Shown here: one piece after another, positions 1 to 10,988 of the stretch
Position numbering within the stretch: position 1 is the stretch's first letter
Layout of the letters: each line of letters begins with the position of its first letter
Source: Lingula anatina
Taxonomy: Eukaryota; Brachiopoda; Lingulata; Lingulida; Lingulidae
Reading direction: 5' to 3'
DNA length: 27,648 nucleotides
Assembly: GCF_001039355.2 (NCBI RefSeq)
Contig: NW_019773585.1
Location: 1 to 27,648 of the forward strand
Program-made: the position numbers and the translations under genes
Notes under the pieces: model-generated
The model's input: only the letters and a program-made list of their open reading frames with translations
What the model was told of the DNA's origin: nothing
Database searches by the model: none

Positions 1-951
1 AAGCACCCTTATCTCAATCCTTGGCGGATACGTGACGACGCCCGTTAACTCCATATTCATCAGCGCTATTAACTATATTATGTAATCCCATCCCACAATG
101 CTCTCTAACCACATGCAGCATCAAGGGAAGTCAAGGTTAACGCAAAATTATAAGTAATTGAAATAATAAAGTAATAAGTAATAATAAATAGTAAGTAATA
201 ATAAATAATTGAATAATTAAAATTATTATAAAATCATTATAAAATGATAATTTTGATCGTTTTAAGATAGTGCGCGGAATTTCACTTAGACCATGCTCAA
301 AAAAACGCCGAGGCGCTTGTCGTTGAAGACAACTGGTAATAGACCTATATAGGGGGCGTATTGAATGGTGTATTTCTCCGTCTCCCCGCCCACGACTATC
401 CATTGCGCCATCAGACAACGGTAGAGAGCTGCGTGATAATAACAATTTTAACTTCACTAAAACAATTCTCCCATAAAGCACTATGATGACTAAAATAACC
501 GACCGATAATGAAACAAAATTATAGATAAGTGACAGCCATCAGTGCTTTCAAGAGGCAATAAAAACGACGAATTTTCCTAGTTTAGAACAAATGACAGAA
601 TTCCTCTTATAATTTAATGGAGAGCTGGTGGATTAAAGATTAAAGGCGTCACTTATCTTTCAGGGTTACAAACTGCAAGAATGAATTTATCTGAACCTCA
701 CGGGAAAAACGTAGATGACAGAGCACGTGTCCTAAAATATTCGATATGAATCAATGATTTTTATTTTAAACTGTTTTTTGTATCCCCCCCCGCCATTTGC
801 GTGTTGCAAAACAACCATCCATGCTAAATGCTTACGTGCAGATACTGACATTTGAACAGCACTTTCTTGAAGTGTTAATATATCAATAGTACTTTGGGAA
901 AATGTGATAAGTCCATACCAGTAGCCTTTTTATAATTATTTAATATTGCAC
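1..951. other. no recognised gene; one unassigned minus-strand open frame
   Basis: This is AT-rich sequence with no recognised gene. A minus-strand frame stays open from 559 to 137; its middle part (about 280-440) has more balanced composition and encodes a basic, Arg-rich stretch (for example DSRGRGDGEIHH), while both ends are low-complexity Ile/Leu runs typical of chance AT-rich frames. I do not recognise a family. It could be part of an old dispersed repeat. Confidence 0.3.
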
Positions 952-976
952 AGAAAGAAAGAAAGAAAGAAAGAAA
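952..976. repeat. (GAAA)n microsatellite
   Basis: Six near-perfect tandem copies of the tetranucleotide AGAA/GAAA. It is a simple sequence repeat with no sign of function. Confidence 0.9.
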
Positions 977-1160
977 AACAATATTTCAGCCTTACCAGAT
1001 AATATATCTGACTACACATGTCAACTTTGACACTTAAAGATGAGATATGACAAATTAAAACAGGATCCCACCAAAAATCTGCTTTAAACAGTCTTTACAC
1101 TTAGATAATATGCGTGGGTTTCAGCTAGTATCACCTGACTCCACCCCTCCCCCCTCCCCA

Positions 1161-1162
<2 letters not shown>

Positions 1163-1198
<36 letters not shown>
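1163..1198. repeat. (CA)18 microsatellite
   Basis: An uninterrupted CA dinucleotide run preceded by a C-rich stretch. It generates an artefactual Thr-His repeat in the frame 1110-1388, so that frame is not called as a gene. That frame ends next to a donor-like CAGTAAGT near 1382-1389, but there is no credible acceptor before it. Confidence 0.95.
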
Positions 1199-1200
<2 letters not shown>

Positions 1201-2384
1201 GTCTTGACGTCACAACCTCAGGTGACCAAGACTGCCATATACCAAGAATACCTTGGGAAGTGTTCACTTCTAGCTCCTTTATAATCATCGTGTCCGTTTA
1301 TCTTATAACACACTTCGTAACAATGAAATTACACCATGGGTCGCATAACACACTTCCAAACAACATCATCTCAGAGGCTAACCAGTAAGTATTTTAAAGT
1401 ATGAAATGAGGAATAATGATTTTTAAAAGATAAATAGGCCTACCAGATCTCAATTCTATTCTAATCAGTTCATACACTAAAAGAAAAGTGCATTAACTCC
1501 CCCCCCCTGCCCCCGTGTAGATACGGTCTTTGCCAAGCGCTCAACCTCTGGTATAAATCACATCATAGCGGGGCGAGGAAGACAGATAATTTTAGGTCTC
1601 CGTTGGAGTGTTCAAGCTATCTGAAAACTTTATCTCCAGGTCGTGATCCGTGGCAGGAAAGTCGAGATTATGTTGTGACACGGTTATCGTAAATATGGTG
1701 AGATATGGAGTCTCCATGCAACCGCAAACTTTTGATGACAAAATTAAATATAGAAGATATTGTCGACATCAGACGTCATTTCATTATTCCGCCTTTTATA
1801 TAGAAAGTATAATGTCAATTGGTATGATTTTCAACCCACGATATTTCAGCTTACCACATTCAGGAAATTGTGTCATGTAGTTTTTTTTATTTTATCCACA
1901 TGACTATGGAAACGTCAATATTTCGGCTGCGACGCAATTACTTTCTTTCTTGGCGCCAGCGAATGATATAAATCTAGCTGATATAGGTACTATAAAATTA
2001 ACACACAGAATGCATCTTGGTATAAAACGCTTATCATATCAATACACCAACTTCCAACGTCTGGCATTCCACTAGTGACTTTTTTATCTTAATCACCTTG
2101 TTTATAATTTAAGTTATACAAATTAAGTCTAATTGGTCTACATAGATCAACTAAAATAAAGTATATAGTGTCTTATAAGAAAAGTTGGGAGTTTTATATT
2201 TTTAATTAGTTGGTCTAAACAGATGTCAATTACATTTAATTTGCATTCCGCTAGTGTAACAAAACTTTCCGTTGGCTTCCCAATGCGTGACTTGCACAAT
2301 TTAACCAATTGTAATTAACGATAAGAATAACGTGGCCTTTTAACCGCCTCATCCTGACCCGGGAAGGTACGGGTTCACTGATTG
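1199..2384. other. non-coding, nothing recognised
   Basis: AT-rich sequence with only short, low-complexity open frames. A TATAAA-like string near 1551 is not followed by any supportable coding exon. A short C-run (about 1500-1507) is present. Confidence 0.4.
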
Positions 2385-2416
2385 GTCAATCTGATGACCT
2401 CTTGGGTCAGATTGAC
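2385..2416. other. perfect 10-bp inverted repeat (hairpin)
   Basis: GTCAATCTGA at 2385-2394 is followed after 12 bases by its exact reverse complement TCAGATTGAC at 2407-2416. It could be a transcription-factor palindrome, a hairpin or a relic of a transposon end. No gene is adjacent. Confidence 0.6.
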
Positions 2417-3487
2417 ACGTGATTATATGGTGGAATTGACGGTTTCAAAAGCATGGGACAAGCACCACCAGAATATTAAAAAAAAATAATTTGGAATACA
2501 AGACTGTGAAAAGACTGCGAACAAAAGAGAATTGTTTTTCATATCAAAGAGAGAAATATAATTACACATTTGTTACTGATTTGGTATTAATGTATGCCGG
2601 GTAAGGGAAGAAAGGACACAATATGGGTGTCACGTTAAGACGCCCAGTCTCATCCGCAACGCCCCAATGTCAGGCCCAGAACAGTTAAACTCGGAATAAA
2701 AAACAGAATAAAATTTGAAGCCATTTTCCAACAGTGAATCTATTATCTCATCCAGTTTTTAAACTTGCTTCAACAGACATTTCTGTTCGTTATTATTATT
2801 TTTTACATATTTTCATGTGAAATCTTTCATGTGAAATCTACCTTACAAAAAATATACACTATTAAATATTTCCCTCTGCCGTCTTTCAAAGACGTCAGCA
2901 GGGTCGCTCCCTGATCTTGAGATAAGAGGGGTTAGATGTAAGACGTGGGGTCTTGTCTGATTGTTCATGCATAACGGTTCATAAAGTTCAACATTCAGTT
3001 CCTTTCTTGTCTTTTCTCTTTCGTTTATTTCTCAAATCATTAGAAAATACCTGACCTATCCTTTATTGCCACCTGGTCCCCGTGTCTCAGACTGCGGTAG
3101 TTAAGTTACCGGGCTTAAAGATCAACCAATTCTCTACAAATTGAACATATGTTTTCGCCCTGCTTAACAAGCCCATCAGTTCCACTCGTATGCTTCGGGC
3201 CATTAAGACGTTCGTTACCATCACAGGTGAACCGAGCCGTGAATCTGAGAACAATTTTTCCTCCCCGTAACACGTGTTAAAACATATTTTCCGTAACATG
3301 CATCACATGTAGATCTAAGGAACGGTTCCACACATCGATGACAAACGGCTCAGAAGGCGTAAATCGTTGTACAAAGAAGAACCGAGTAGTAATGGAGATA
3401 AAATTGTTTGAGACGCCCTCCGACAAACTATTTTGGGTTTTTTCATTGCCTCCCACTTTGTCTGTCTGATTCGCCGAATAAAGACGA
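2417..3487. other. non-coding; one unassigned minus frame
   Basis: Mostly AT-rich and unrecognised. The minus-strand frame 3299-3087 (70 codons) has a more protein-like composition than its surroundings but matches no family I know and has no clear splice sites. It is left as an open question, possibly a fragment of a dispersed element. Confidence 0.3.
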
Positions 3488-3563
3488 GGTCACGTGACCA
3501 GTAAACCGATGATGCGCCAGTTTCTGAAAAAAAAGCTTGTCACGTCTGCTCTACAATGGCGGA
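3488..3563 (+). promoter_or_regulatory. possible promoter: CACGTG palindrome plus YY1-like ATGGCGG
   Basis: A 12-bp perfect palindrome, GGTCACGTGACC, lies at 3488-3499. It contains GTCACGTGAC, the form of E-box bound by USF/MITF/TFEB-type bHLH-Zip factors. About 55 bp downstream, AATGGCGGA at 3555-3563 resembles the YY1 core that in animal genes often sits just inside the transcription start of housekeeping genes. No coding exon is identifiable downstream, so the promoter call is inference only. Confidence 0.3.
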
Positions 3564-4980
3564 TTTGTAGGAAGGGAAGGGAAAGACAATCTAAGTAAAT
3601 GTCTTAGTAATCTGTTATTCTAACCACACCATTATAGTCTATTCTAATTTATATTTTCTTTATAATAAAACTCCATTGAAATATCTTCTGTGTTATAAAA
3701 ACCCTGCGACAATAGTGCCTTGTCAGCTTTTAGACGACTGCTCTCATAATTGAGGATATTTTTCTGTCATTATATTTACATCAACAGATTTAATTGGCCA
3801 GGCCTTCACTATTAACAACTTACGTTATGTAAAGAAAAAATTTACTTACTTTCAGCATTGATTGTAGTTTCTAAATGGCAATTTTAAAATAATTTAATTC
3901 TCATTTTGTTTTCTCATTCTCATTATCGAGGTGCATCTCTTAAAGCTACGACACTTAAATGATCCAAGCAGCTCATCTCCTTTTTAAGAATTCTTCATCA
4001 GTTTCCATTGAGCCCTTTTTGGCCATCTGTACCTTATATGATAACTTACTGCTGTTTTTTGAACTGGGTAATTACATTTTGTACAAAACCCTCCACCTAT
4101 CATTTACTTTACGATCATCTGAGATATTTTTAGATACATTTGATGGGAAATACGTATTTATTTTAAAAGAAAAAATAGAGGCCACGTAGCTTTTAAACGT
4201 GTTTTAGTGCGGTCACGCTTTGATATTAATATATTTAAAGATTTAAAGCGGTTATTAACGAGCACAGTGAGCATATTCAATGTTACCCATCAATACATTT
4301 CGTGTCTTTTGTGTAAATTCTTTTCCTTTTGACGTTTTGAACAAAGCAAACTTAAGCGTATAACCTCTTCTTTTAAAATTTATTTACGACTAATGAAAAA
4401 TAAGATAACATATGAAATAAGGAAAAAGCTTTTCATTAGAAACTTCCAATTAAATGATCGATCTAAGACATGCAGATTTCAGTTTGGACTAAATATTTCG
4501 TGCGCACGATTAGAGTCTATCTTTGAATCTCTGCAAACAATTTTAGAGATGATATTTCTAATTGTTTTTATCTGCGTCTGTATGCAGGAATGGACACGGC
4601 TTATTATGTTTGATCATTTTTTTTTGTAAAACATTTGAAAATCAAGTAGAACTTGCTTCAAATGTCATATTTGTAAATTCAAAAAGCAGATTTAGTTTAT
4701 TTCATCTGTGTTTGAGAACACTAATACTGGTTTCATAGCGATCGTTCATTCGTCGGCTTGTTCTGCTTTTCCTTCCAAGGTTTTAATTGTGCTTTTTAAA
4801 AGAGCCGGGAAATCCTTTATTCGAAATTGCAAAATTGCGCAGTTCCGTTTTCTTTTTTCAAAGATAAAAGCATAAAAAACAGTTTTTACCACCAAGCAAG
4901 AAACCCTAACTAGTGAGCGGCATGTGTAATTGTTTGAGCCATTCAATGATAAATTTCATCCTTTTTTTTTCTTTTTTTCT
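3564..4980. other. non-coding, nothing firmly recognised
   Basis: AT-rich with short plus frames at 3959-4189 and 4393-4629 and a minus frame at 4946-4746. None shows a recognisable domain, good splice sites or a supported start. Given the donor at 5038-5043 on the minus strand, this stretch is probably intron of the gene that begins at 5101. Confidence 0.35.
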
Positions 4981-5043
4981 ATTTTAAAAAAGAAATAAAC
5001 GTGAAAAACACAAACATAAAAAAAAATAATAATAATAACTTAC

Positions 5044-5101
5044 CGGGCTCGGCTGACACTTGAAAACCTAAAGCCAATAGGGCGATCACTTGAATCAACA
5101 T
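5044..5101 (-). CDS. first coding exon of a secreted or membrane protein (signal peptide only, partial gene)
   Basis: On the minus strand an ATG at 5101-5099 opens a frame of 19 codons that reads as a classical signal peptide: short N-terminus, hydrophobic core IALLALGF, then a small-residue cleavage region VSA followed by EP. The exon ends at 5044 at a consensus donor (G/GTAAGT, 5043-5038), leaving one base of the next codon, so the intron is phase 1. A signal-peptide exon followed by a phase-1 intron is a common arrangement in animal secreted proteins. The mature part must be encoded at lower coordinates or outside the window; I could not identify the next exon, so the family is unknown. 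Reading through the donor gives only low-complexity Leu/Phe sequence, which supports the splice. Confidence 0.6.
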
Positions 5102-5464
5102 GATGACTGTTCTTGGCGGCAACGAACGCGGCAAACACGACAACCTTGTGACAGCGGCAGCTTCCTGCAATAGCGGCGGCTCTCCTGCGTCCGAACTGAC
5201 CAACGCTGAGCTGTTGATTGACTGAACCCTTGCCGGTACCTTCCGTATTTGACCACTTAAAATACCCACTCCGATGGTGGCGTTTGATTTAATGCCTTCT
5301 GGACAGTAATTAACGCGGTAGTGACAGGTTGATTATTTTTCCTCGGCTGGGGTCACTGAATTCGGACTGATAGTCTAAGCCAGTCGTTCTGATCGTCAGC
5401 GGTATCTTGGAGATAGCGTTGTGATGGTCTGGTGCCCGTTTCGGTGTTCAAGCTTGGTTTTATA
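5102..5464 (-). promoter_or_regulatory. 5' UTR and TATA-box promoter of the minus-strand signal-peptide gene
   Basis: Read on the minus strand, TATAAAA occupies 5464-5458. With the usual spacing of about 30 bp, transcription would start near 5430, giving a 5' UTR of roughly 330 nt before the ATG at 5101. The region is noticeably more GC-rich than its surroundings. The frame upstream of the ATG stays open for a while but the signal peptide begins exactly at this ATG, which decides the start. Confidence 0.45.
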
Positions 5465-6950
5465 CGCGTTCATCGCAGCGTGCGGTTACCGGGGTGTAAT
5501 TATTAGCGGTATTTCACGTTTACCTCACGGGTTATATTAGATATAATATCTTGACGCTTATGAATAAAAATATCTCCACTTTTCCACACTCAAGACGATG
5601 TCAATGTAGATAAAGAGAAACCCGTCATTATGATATTCATAGCTCTGGCGCATGCGTGACACACGGTTAGCCCGGGCAACAGTATGATTGACATGTCCCG
5701 ATCATCTTGAGAGGAAGGCTGCTGGCGGCGTATATTTCCCTAACCACGACATTGTGACAAAAAACCTGTGGTTTTGACCAAGATAACACAACTGCGATTT
5801 GAATAAGGAAAGAAAAAGAGTTACACATGACATGAGGTTTACAAAATTAGAATTACGTGTGTAGTATTCCTTGACTGATTCAGATTAATCAGATCAACGT
5901 CAATGGAACATTTATTCGTCAGTTGCTACAAGTTCCGATTTTGGTTTATTCTTAATATCGAGAGACCATAATGGAATCTTTCCTTCTTAAAATATCTGTT
6001 ATTTACCGGAGCGAGACTCTGATGAGATGATGCCTCTCTAATGTCTATTTTTTAGAAAAAATTGGCACAGGATAAAAGCTATCATTACTTCCCTAAATGC
6101 TGCACCAAATAAAGTAACCCAAAATGATTATATGAATCAATGACAATTCCCGTAAACACTTGTTTTAACTTTAAATGAATGAGCTTTTTTACATCTAATG
6201 AGAAAACGAAAATCAGCATAGCCGCAGACACATTACGATTTTTAACATGATATACATATATATTTTTTATCAACATAATCTGACAAAAACACCTTGTCTC
6301 CGGATTCCGAACATGAGTTCTCTTCTCCTTTTTTTCTTTGCTTGAGCGGCTATGGGTATATCACATATGGTTTTATACCCGCACAGTTGAATTGAATATT
6401 AACATTTCTGACATAAGGTTGTGATAAGAGAATTATGCTTGTAACTAGAGCTAAAAGTGTTAAAAACATCCTGGATATAATAATGATATCCCCAATTGTA
6501 AACAAAGAGAATTAAGATAGCAATGTGCGCACAACTAGCTGTTTAACGTTTGTTGACAGTTATGAAAAGTGTACCTTCAAAGAGAAGACAAAAAAAATGA
6601 GACTGTTGACGCATCATTTGGTTCATATTAAACCAATTCATAAGTAATAAAAACATGAAACTACCCGTTTACACTTTTAGACTTTACAAAGCAGTTAGTT
6701 TGATATGTACCTTTGAGAACAGTTTTTGTTCGCGCTGGTTGAACAGCAGTGAAGAGAACGAGTCTTCATACCATGAGTGTACACCCTGGATATACGTTTT
6801 TAAATGTAATATAGATTGACGCAGTGGTTAATCTTTTATGCTCAGTTTAGTAGTGTTATTTTAGCTTGAATGAAGATGATCAGGGCGTATGGCAAGCAAA
6901 GTGAATTGCGGAGAAAATGAAAAAATGGGAACAGCACGTCCATGAGCAGG
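5465..6950. other. non-coding, nothing recognised
   Basis: This region contains a GCGCATGCGT string near 5648 that resembles an NRF-1 site and otherwise AT-rich sequence. The short minus frames at 6276-6085 and 7036-6842 are low-complexity and not supported. Confidence 0.4.
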
Positions 6951-7081
6951 AAAGAACCCCCCTTTTTGCTGGAAAAAGGTCCACTCTGGGTAAAATTTGA
7001 CCTAGGTACATGATAATTATATGGTAAAAGGTCCACTTTTTCAGAAAAAGAACCCCCTTTGAAATTGCTGGCTACGGGCCT
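6951..7081. mobile_element. fragment of a dispersed hAT-like nonautonomous element
   Basis: The block ends in CTGGCTACGGGCCTG (7067-7081), the reverse complement of the CAGGCCCGTAGCCAG terminus known from hAT-type elements in many invertebrates. Inside it, two related sub-blocks carry GAACCCCC and AAGGTCCACT motifs beside A/T runs. A degraded partner end may start near 6882 (CAGGGCGTATGGCAAG), but no matching target-site duplication was found, so the left border is uncertain. Confidence 0.45.
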
Positions 7082-8265
7082 GATGAGCCACGTTTTATGA
7101 TTCTCGCAAGTTCATGTTGCCAGTGTCAAATATGATTACAATTCCGACCTATGGCAAAATATAATGATATTACCGCACATAGAATGTAGAGTTTATGATC
7201 TTTAAAAAACGGGAAGCAACCAATGCATCCGATATGCCACATGGACGAATTCACCAGTGGTGAGTCCATGACAATAACATGTCGATTCTAAAAGTTTTAC
7301 TCGTCAGCTACTTTTAAGAAGGGGGCGGCGAATATCTGCATTCCACGTTAAATAACATTTCGAACAAACCAAGAGCGACGGTGCAGAACTTGAAGAAAAT
7401 CTCGTCAAAGAAGCCAAGGTATGTCATATTGGAGAATTACCAATTCTAATGATGGTTCAGAAATACCGTAGTCTGCTAGGTAGTCCTATCAGATGGTGTT
7501 AACCAGTGAACACAAAGATAATTACTACAGTAACCCAGGCGAAAGGACGGACAGGACGAGCCTTAACACTGGGGTCGGGGAACGGGTCAAAGATTATGGA
7601 TTTTTTTTAAATAAGAAAATACACGTTTTAGTCTTGTCTACGGATTAAGATTGAAGATGTTTTGGCAGATTTATACTAATGATGGTTTTTACCCTCATGC
7701 GTTTACTTGTTATCGATTTATATCATTAGACCTTCTGAGAAGTCTTAAAAAAATAATGAGAGAGAGAGAGTGAGAGATGCCCACTTCGTAGCTTTTATAA
7801 ATTCTCATATAAAATGTGGATATGTTTGGATGTTGGGGCCTCCCAACAGTGTATATTCAAGTCAATTTATTCCGACTTCCCGCCATGACAAGGTACAATA
7901 CTGCATTCTTAAAAAGCTAACAACGATTTTTTTTAAATATCGATGGCAAATCACCATTTTTATTATCGTTTTTTTAATTGAATTCATGCTTTTATTAACA
8001 GAACTAGCGAAAGGAAGGGGAAAAATCTTCTAAAAACGTAACATTTAGTCCTCATTGTTGATTGTTGATTTCTTTGTTTGTTTGCTGTAAATTCCCACCC
8101 ACTGTGACGTACGTTGTGCAGTATCTAAGCATTAGTGGCTATTTGATATAGATTATATACCAATATATACATTGGGTGCTATTATTCACTGAAGTAATAT
8201 GTTGAATTTTGTAAGGATGTTTGCAGTTCCAGACGCTGACATAAAAAAAGTGGAATACACCTTCA
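7082..8265. other. non-coding; one weak exon candidate at 7362-7418 (+)
   Basis: Nothing is firmly recognised. A 57-base open stretch (7362-7418, plus strand) encodes a charged, helix-like peptide (EQTKSDGAELEENLVKEAK) and stops exactly at a consensus donor AAG/GTATGT. A stop lies two codons upstream and no good acceptor is visible, so it is not called as a gene. A short GA microsatellite lies at about 7758-7770. Confidence 0.3.
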
Positions 8266-8619
8266 TTATTTGAAGAATTTTAGGCGGAGTTTTGTAGTGG
8301 GGGAGTAATTCTCTTTATAATGACTACCTGTTTGAATATTGTCGCCCAACCCATGTTTGTAAGAGTCAGCATCAAAGGACATCTTAGTGGTAATCTCTAG
8401 CACACCCCTGTACATTGCAAACTTTTCTGTGCAGCCGCCATCATGGTATTTTGAATTCATTTCAGCAGTCAGCAGATACAGATTCTGGGGTGAAAAGCCT
8501 ATATTATGGTGTAATATGGGGGTCTTCTTTTCGATCGGATCTATAAGAGGGACTATTTGTTCTATGGCCAATGGAATTCCCCAGATAGTTCTATCGGGTG
8601 AATTTATCAGACATATCAC
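8266..8619 (-). other. unrecognised open frame, possible exon or gene relic
   Basis: A 117-codon minus-strand frame has a mixed, protein-like composition (for example SPDRTIWGIPLA, LTAEMNSKYHDGG, CTEKFAMYRG). The plus strand is also open over 8387-8740, and only one strand, if either, is likely to be real. The minus version has the better residue balance: few Ile/Leu/Phe runs and scattered Cys, Trp and Gly. A stop lies shortly upstream of the first ATG and no splice sites were convincing. I do not recognise the family. Confidence 0.25.
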
Positions 8620-8740
8620 ACTGTCATCTTCATACTACCGGGTATTTAGCTACTTGAGCATGAAGGCGTATCCCTACGCCTCCCTCCGTCACAGCATGTA
8701 TTTTTCCATGGTTAAGCTCGTCATTAAACTGAAATTTTGA

Positions 8741-9984
8741 TGTTCGATTGTAACATTTTGGAAGGTGGGTACAAGTAAGAAGATAATATAATTGTGGGGG
8801 TGGGAGTCGGGGTTGGGCTGCTCATTTAGATAAGAATTATAACAAGGGGAGTTTATGACAAGGGGAGTTTCCTTAATCGCGGTTTGAGCTTAGGGCTGAC
8901 GCTTTGAAAAAATGTGTTTGAAAGGACGATGAGGGGGGTTACTGAGACCCCCCTTCAGCCTCCCTCCTCCTTCTCCTCCAATCCCAACCCCAGTTCTAAA
9001 CCCTATACTATTATATCCACAAATTCACCATTGAAAACATCACTATCTCTCAGTACACGATGTGAGGAATCCATTTACGAGGTTTATCTTTATCTCCTTC
9101 CCATTATAACAACGATGATGGCGTCTGATCAGGCAAATTGTTGTTATTTTCTTTCCTTGTCGTAAATAACTGGATGGTTAGGATATTAAAATAGTATCAT
9201 GTGGTCAGTGATATTATAAAGGTCCACCCTGCGCGTGCGGTCACTTTATGGTAGGGTAAACCACTAGTGTGAGAACTTTGACGTTCAATTAGGGGGGAAG
9301 GTGGGGGGTTTAAGATATAGAATTGTTGCGGTAACCTTAACATGACTGACCTGTTATTCTTTGGTGTATTTAACACATTTCTTTGCGAGGAGCGATGTGA
9401 TCAATTTTGAATGGTGACTATGTATGGTCTACTTAAATATAATTTTTCAACAACATTGTTTTAAAATGCAAAAAAATATTTAAAAAGAAAATTAGACGAA
9501 TTTAAATTGAAGCTACATGTGTGACGTACATTTTATCAGTGTATTTGGGCGAGTCATACAGACGTACATACTCGTGTTTTACTGTTTGTTATCTTTTCAA
9601 TTTATTCATAAATAGAATTATTCAATGNTGTATCTGTTCAGTCTGTTTTCTTTAACTTTTCATTTTTTTCCCTTACTTTTTATTTTTCACCTTACTAATC
9701 TGTCGTATTTCATCTTCCTACCTGTATCTGCTTCCCATCTTTTCACTTTCTTTCCCTCTCTCTCTCTTTCTCTCTCTCACACACACACACACACATCATC
9801 TGTTGTTCAAACTATCATTAAGGGGGTTCTACCGTTAATTCGAATTAAGAAAAAATGCTTGTTAAGGTACTCGCTTGAAAAGCGTCTTTGTAAGTAATTG
9901 TTCAAGGTATATCATCAAAGAAGCCGGTTCATCAACCCAAGAAGTTGATCAACCACAGTTTGTGCTGTCGCCGGATTACGTCAT
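8741..9984. other. non-coding; G-rich patches, small hairpin and CT/CA microsatellite
   Basis: No gene seen. There are G-rich stretches (about 8795-8822 and 9292-9309), a 7-bp hairpin GGGGGGT/ACCCCCC (8933-8953), and a CT run passing into a CA run (about 9755-9795). One undetermined base (N) is at 9628. The plus frame across the CT/CA tract is an artefact of the repeat. Confidence 0.5.
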
Positions 9985-10514
9985 TTCCGGTCACCACGGA
10001 TGCGTGTCGGGATGGTCGCTGTCGTCTGGGAACAGGTCTCAGGAACTCGACACCTGTTTACATCCAGAATATAACACAAAGTTCTTTACGGGACAAACTA
10101 AGACCAGACTTGACAATAATATGTGTAGTGCAGCACTGTCATTTTGGTTTTTAACGATTGTATCACTTTTAAAAACATTTCGTAAGACTACACATCAATC
10201 TAATTCACCCTGCACTGTGTCAAGTTTTTAAAATCAAATAAGGAGAATTTAGGGATGGCTAGTTAGCAATGAAATATGCAAAACTCATTAGGTGTCCTTA
10301 TTTTTTTTTTATTATTATTTATTTATTTATTTTTTGCGCGGTATAAAAGGTATTCATTACAAGCTGTAACAGTGGCGCTGGCACACTGGTAACAAAGACC
10401 ATATAGTCTATTATATAGATAATACTCTAACATTAACAATAGGTTAATGTTTAACGAGGTGGATTAATATTATGCAGATTAAGTTTATTTCAATTTCTTT
10501 TTCTCGTTTACTAT

Positions 10515-10880
10515 AATTACAGAAAGATCAAATGATCTTGACCAGACAGGAAAAGGTAACGCCGTGGTTGTCTACGACACCGTCTTTCTGAACGATGGCA
10601 ACATTTACAATAAATACACGGAGAAATTCACCTCCCCGACCTCAGGGCTCTACGTCTTCCATTACCATAGTCTCAGCCACGGCAACAACCCCGTTAATGT
10701 CAGATTGAACCATAATGTTCAGATAATAAATGCTGGTACGGTAAACCTTCCACGGGATTTGCGACAGGCAGTAGGCCTATTACTATTGCTTTGCGGCTCG
10801 TACATGGCTGCTGATAGACTTTGATACCGTCCTGGTTATTGACAACATCACCTGATTGTGGTGTGTTGATCGGTGACAAC
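10515..10880 (+). pseudogene. C1q-domain exon, pseudogene (cassette 1)
   Basis: Translated pieces match a C1q domain: a strand-A type VVVYDTVFLNDGN, then FTSPTSGLYVFHYHSLS (the conserved F-T-x-P-x-x-G-x-Y-x-F core of the family), then SNTIALRLVHG and WLLTTSPDCGVLIGDN in a different frame. Lesions: the splice acceptor TTTACTAG seen in copies 2 and 3 is changed to TTTACTAT (10513-10514); four bases are missing near 10530; one base is missing near 10770 between RDLRQ and SNTIALRL; stop codons follow VHG. A 6-bp in-frame insertion near 10775 is specific to this copy. C1q proteins are secreted lectin-like pattern-recognition proteins; this exon cannot make one. No other exon of the gene was found. 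Confidence 0.75.
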
Positions 10881-10988
10881 TTTAAAGCGGGTCCTACTTT
10901 AGATAACCTACTAAACGATATATACACGTACACAACAACCTTGGCAGCAGTAGAGCAGGGCGGTCGGTGTGTACTATGGCAATGGTTT
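10796..10988 (+). repeat. upstream copy of the TRIM leader segment (cassette 1)
   Basis: This segment, overlapping the C1q tail, is repeated about 572 bp downstream directly before the TRIM start (11373-11588). Shared blocks include CCTGGTTATTGACAACATCA, TTGGCAGCAGTAGAGC and GGGCGGTCGG. It ends with ATGGCAATGG, the same bases as the TRIM start, after which similarity stops. The poly-G/TTAATACAT insert of copies 2 and 3 is missing here. Confidence 0.75.

Noticed and set aside
1110-1388. 92-codon frame ending close to a GTAAGT donor-like site
   Set aside because: A third of it is a CA microsatellite, and no acceptor or domain supports an exon.
4746-4946. Minus frame that might be the second exon after the signal-peptide exon
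   Set aside because: No acceptor with a pyrimidine tract joins it in the required phase 1; the phase-compatible AG candidate hits a stop within about ten codons.
9625-9897. Open frame rich in Phe, Leu, Ser and Thr-His
   Set aside because: It is generated by a CT/CA microsatellite and T-rich DNA, includes an N, and has no domain.
9875-10231. 118-codon plus-strand frame reading into the left cassette flank
   Set aside because: The homologous flank in cassette 3 (22484-22740) has no corresponding frame, and the start at 9875 is not supported by any signal sequence or splice site.
10534-10880. Functional C1q gene in cassette 1, given its long open N-terminal part
   Set aside because: The splice acceptor is mutated, the frame shifts in mid-domain and stops follow, so it is best treated as a relic.
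10700-10933. Minus-strand frames opposite the C1q relics (also 17461-17691)
   Set aside because: They are shadows of the C1q exon on the other strand, and their apparent conservation only reflects the duplication.
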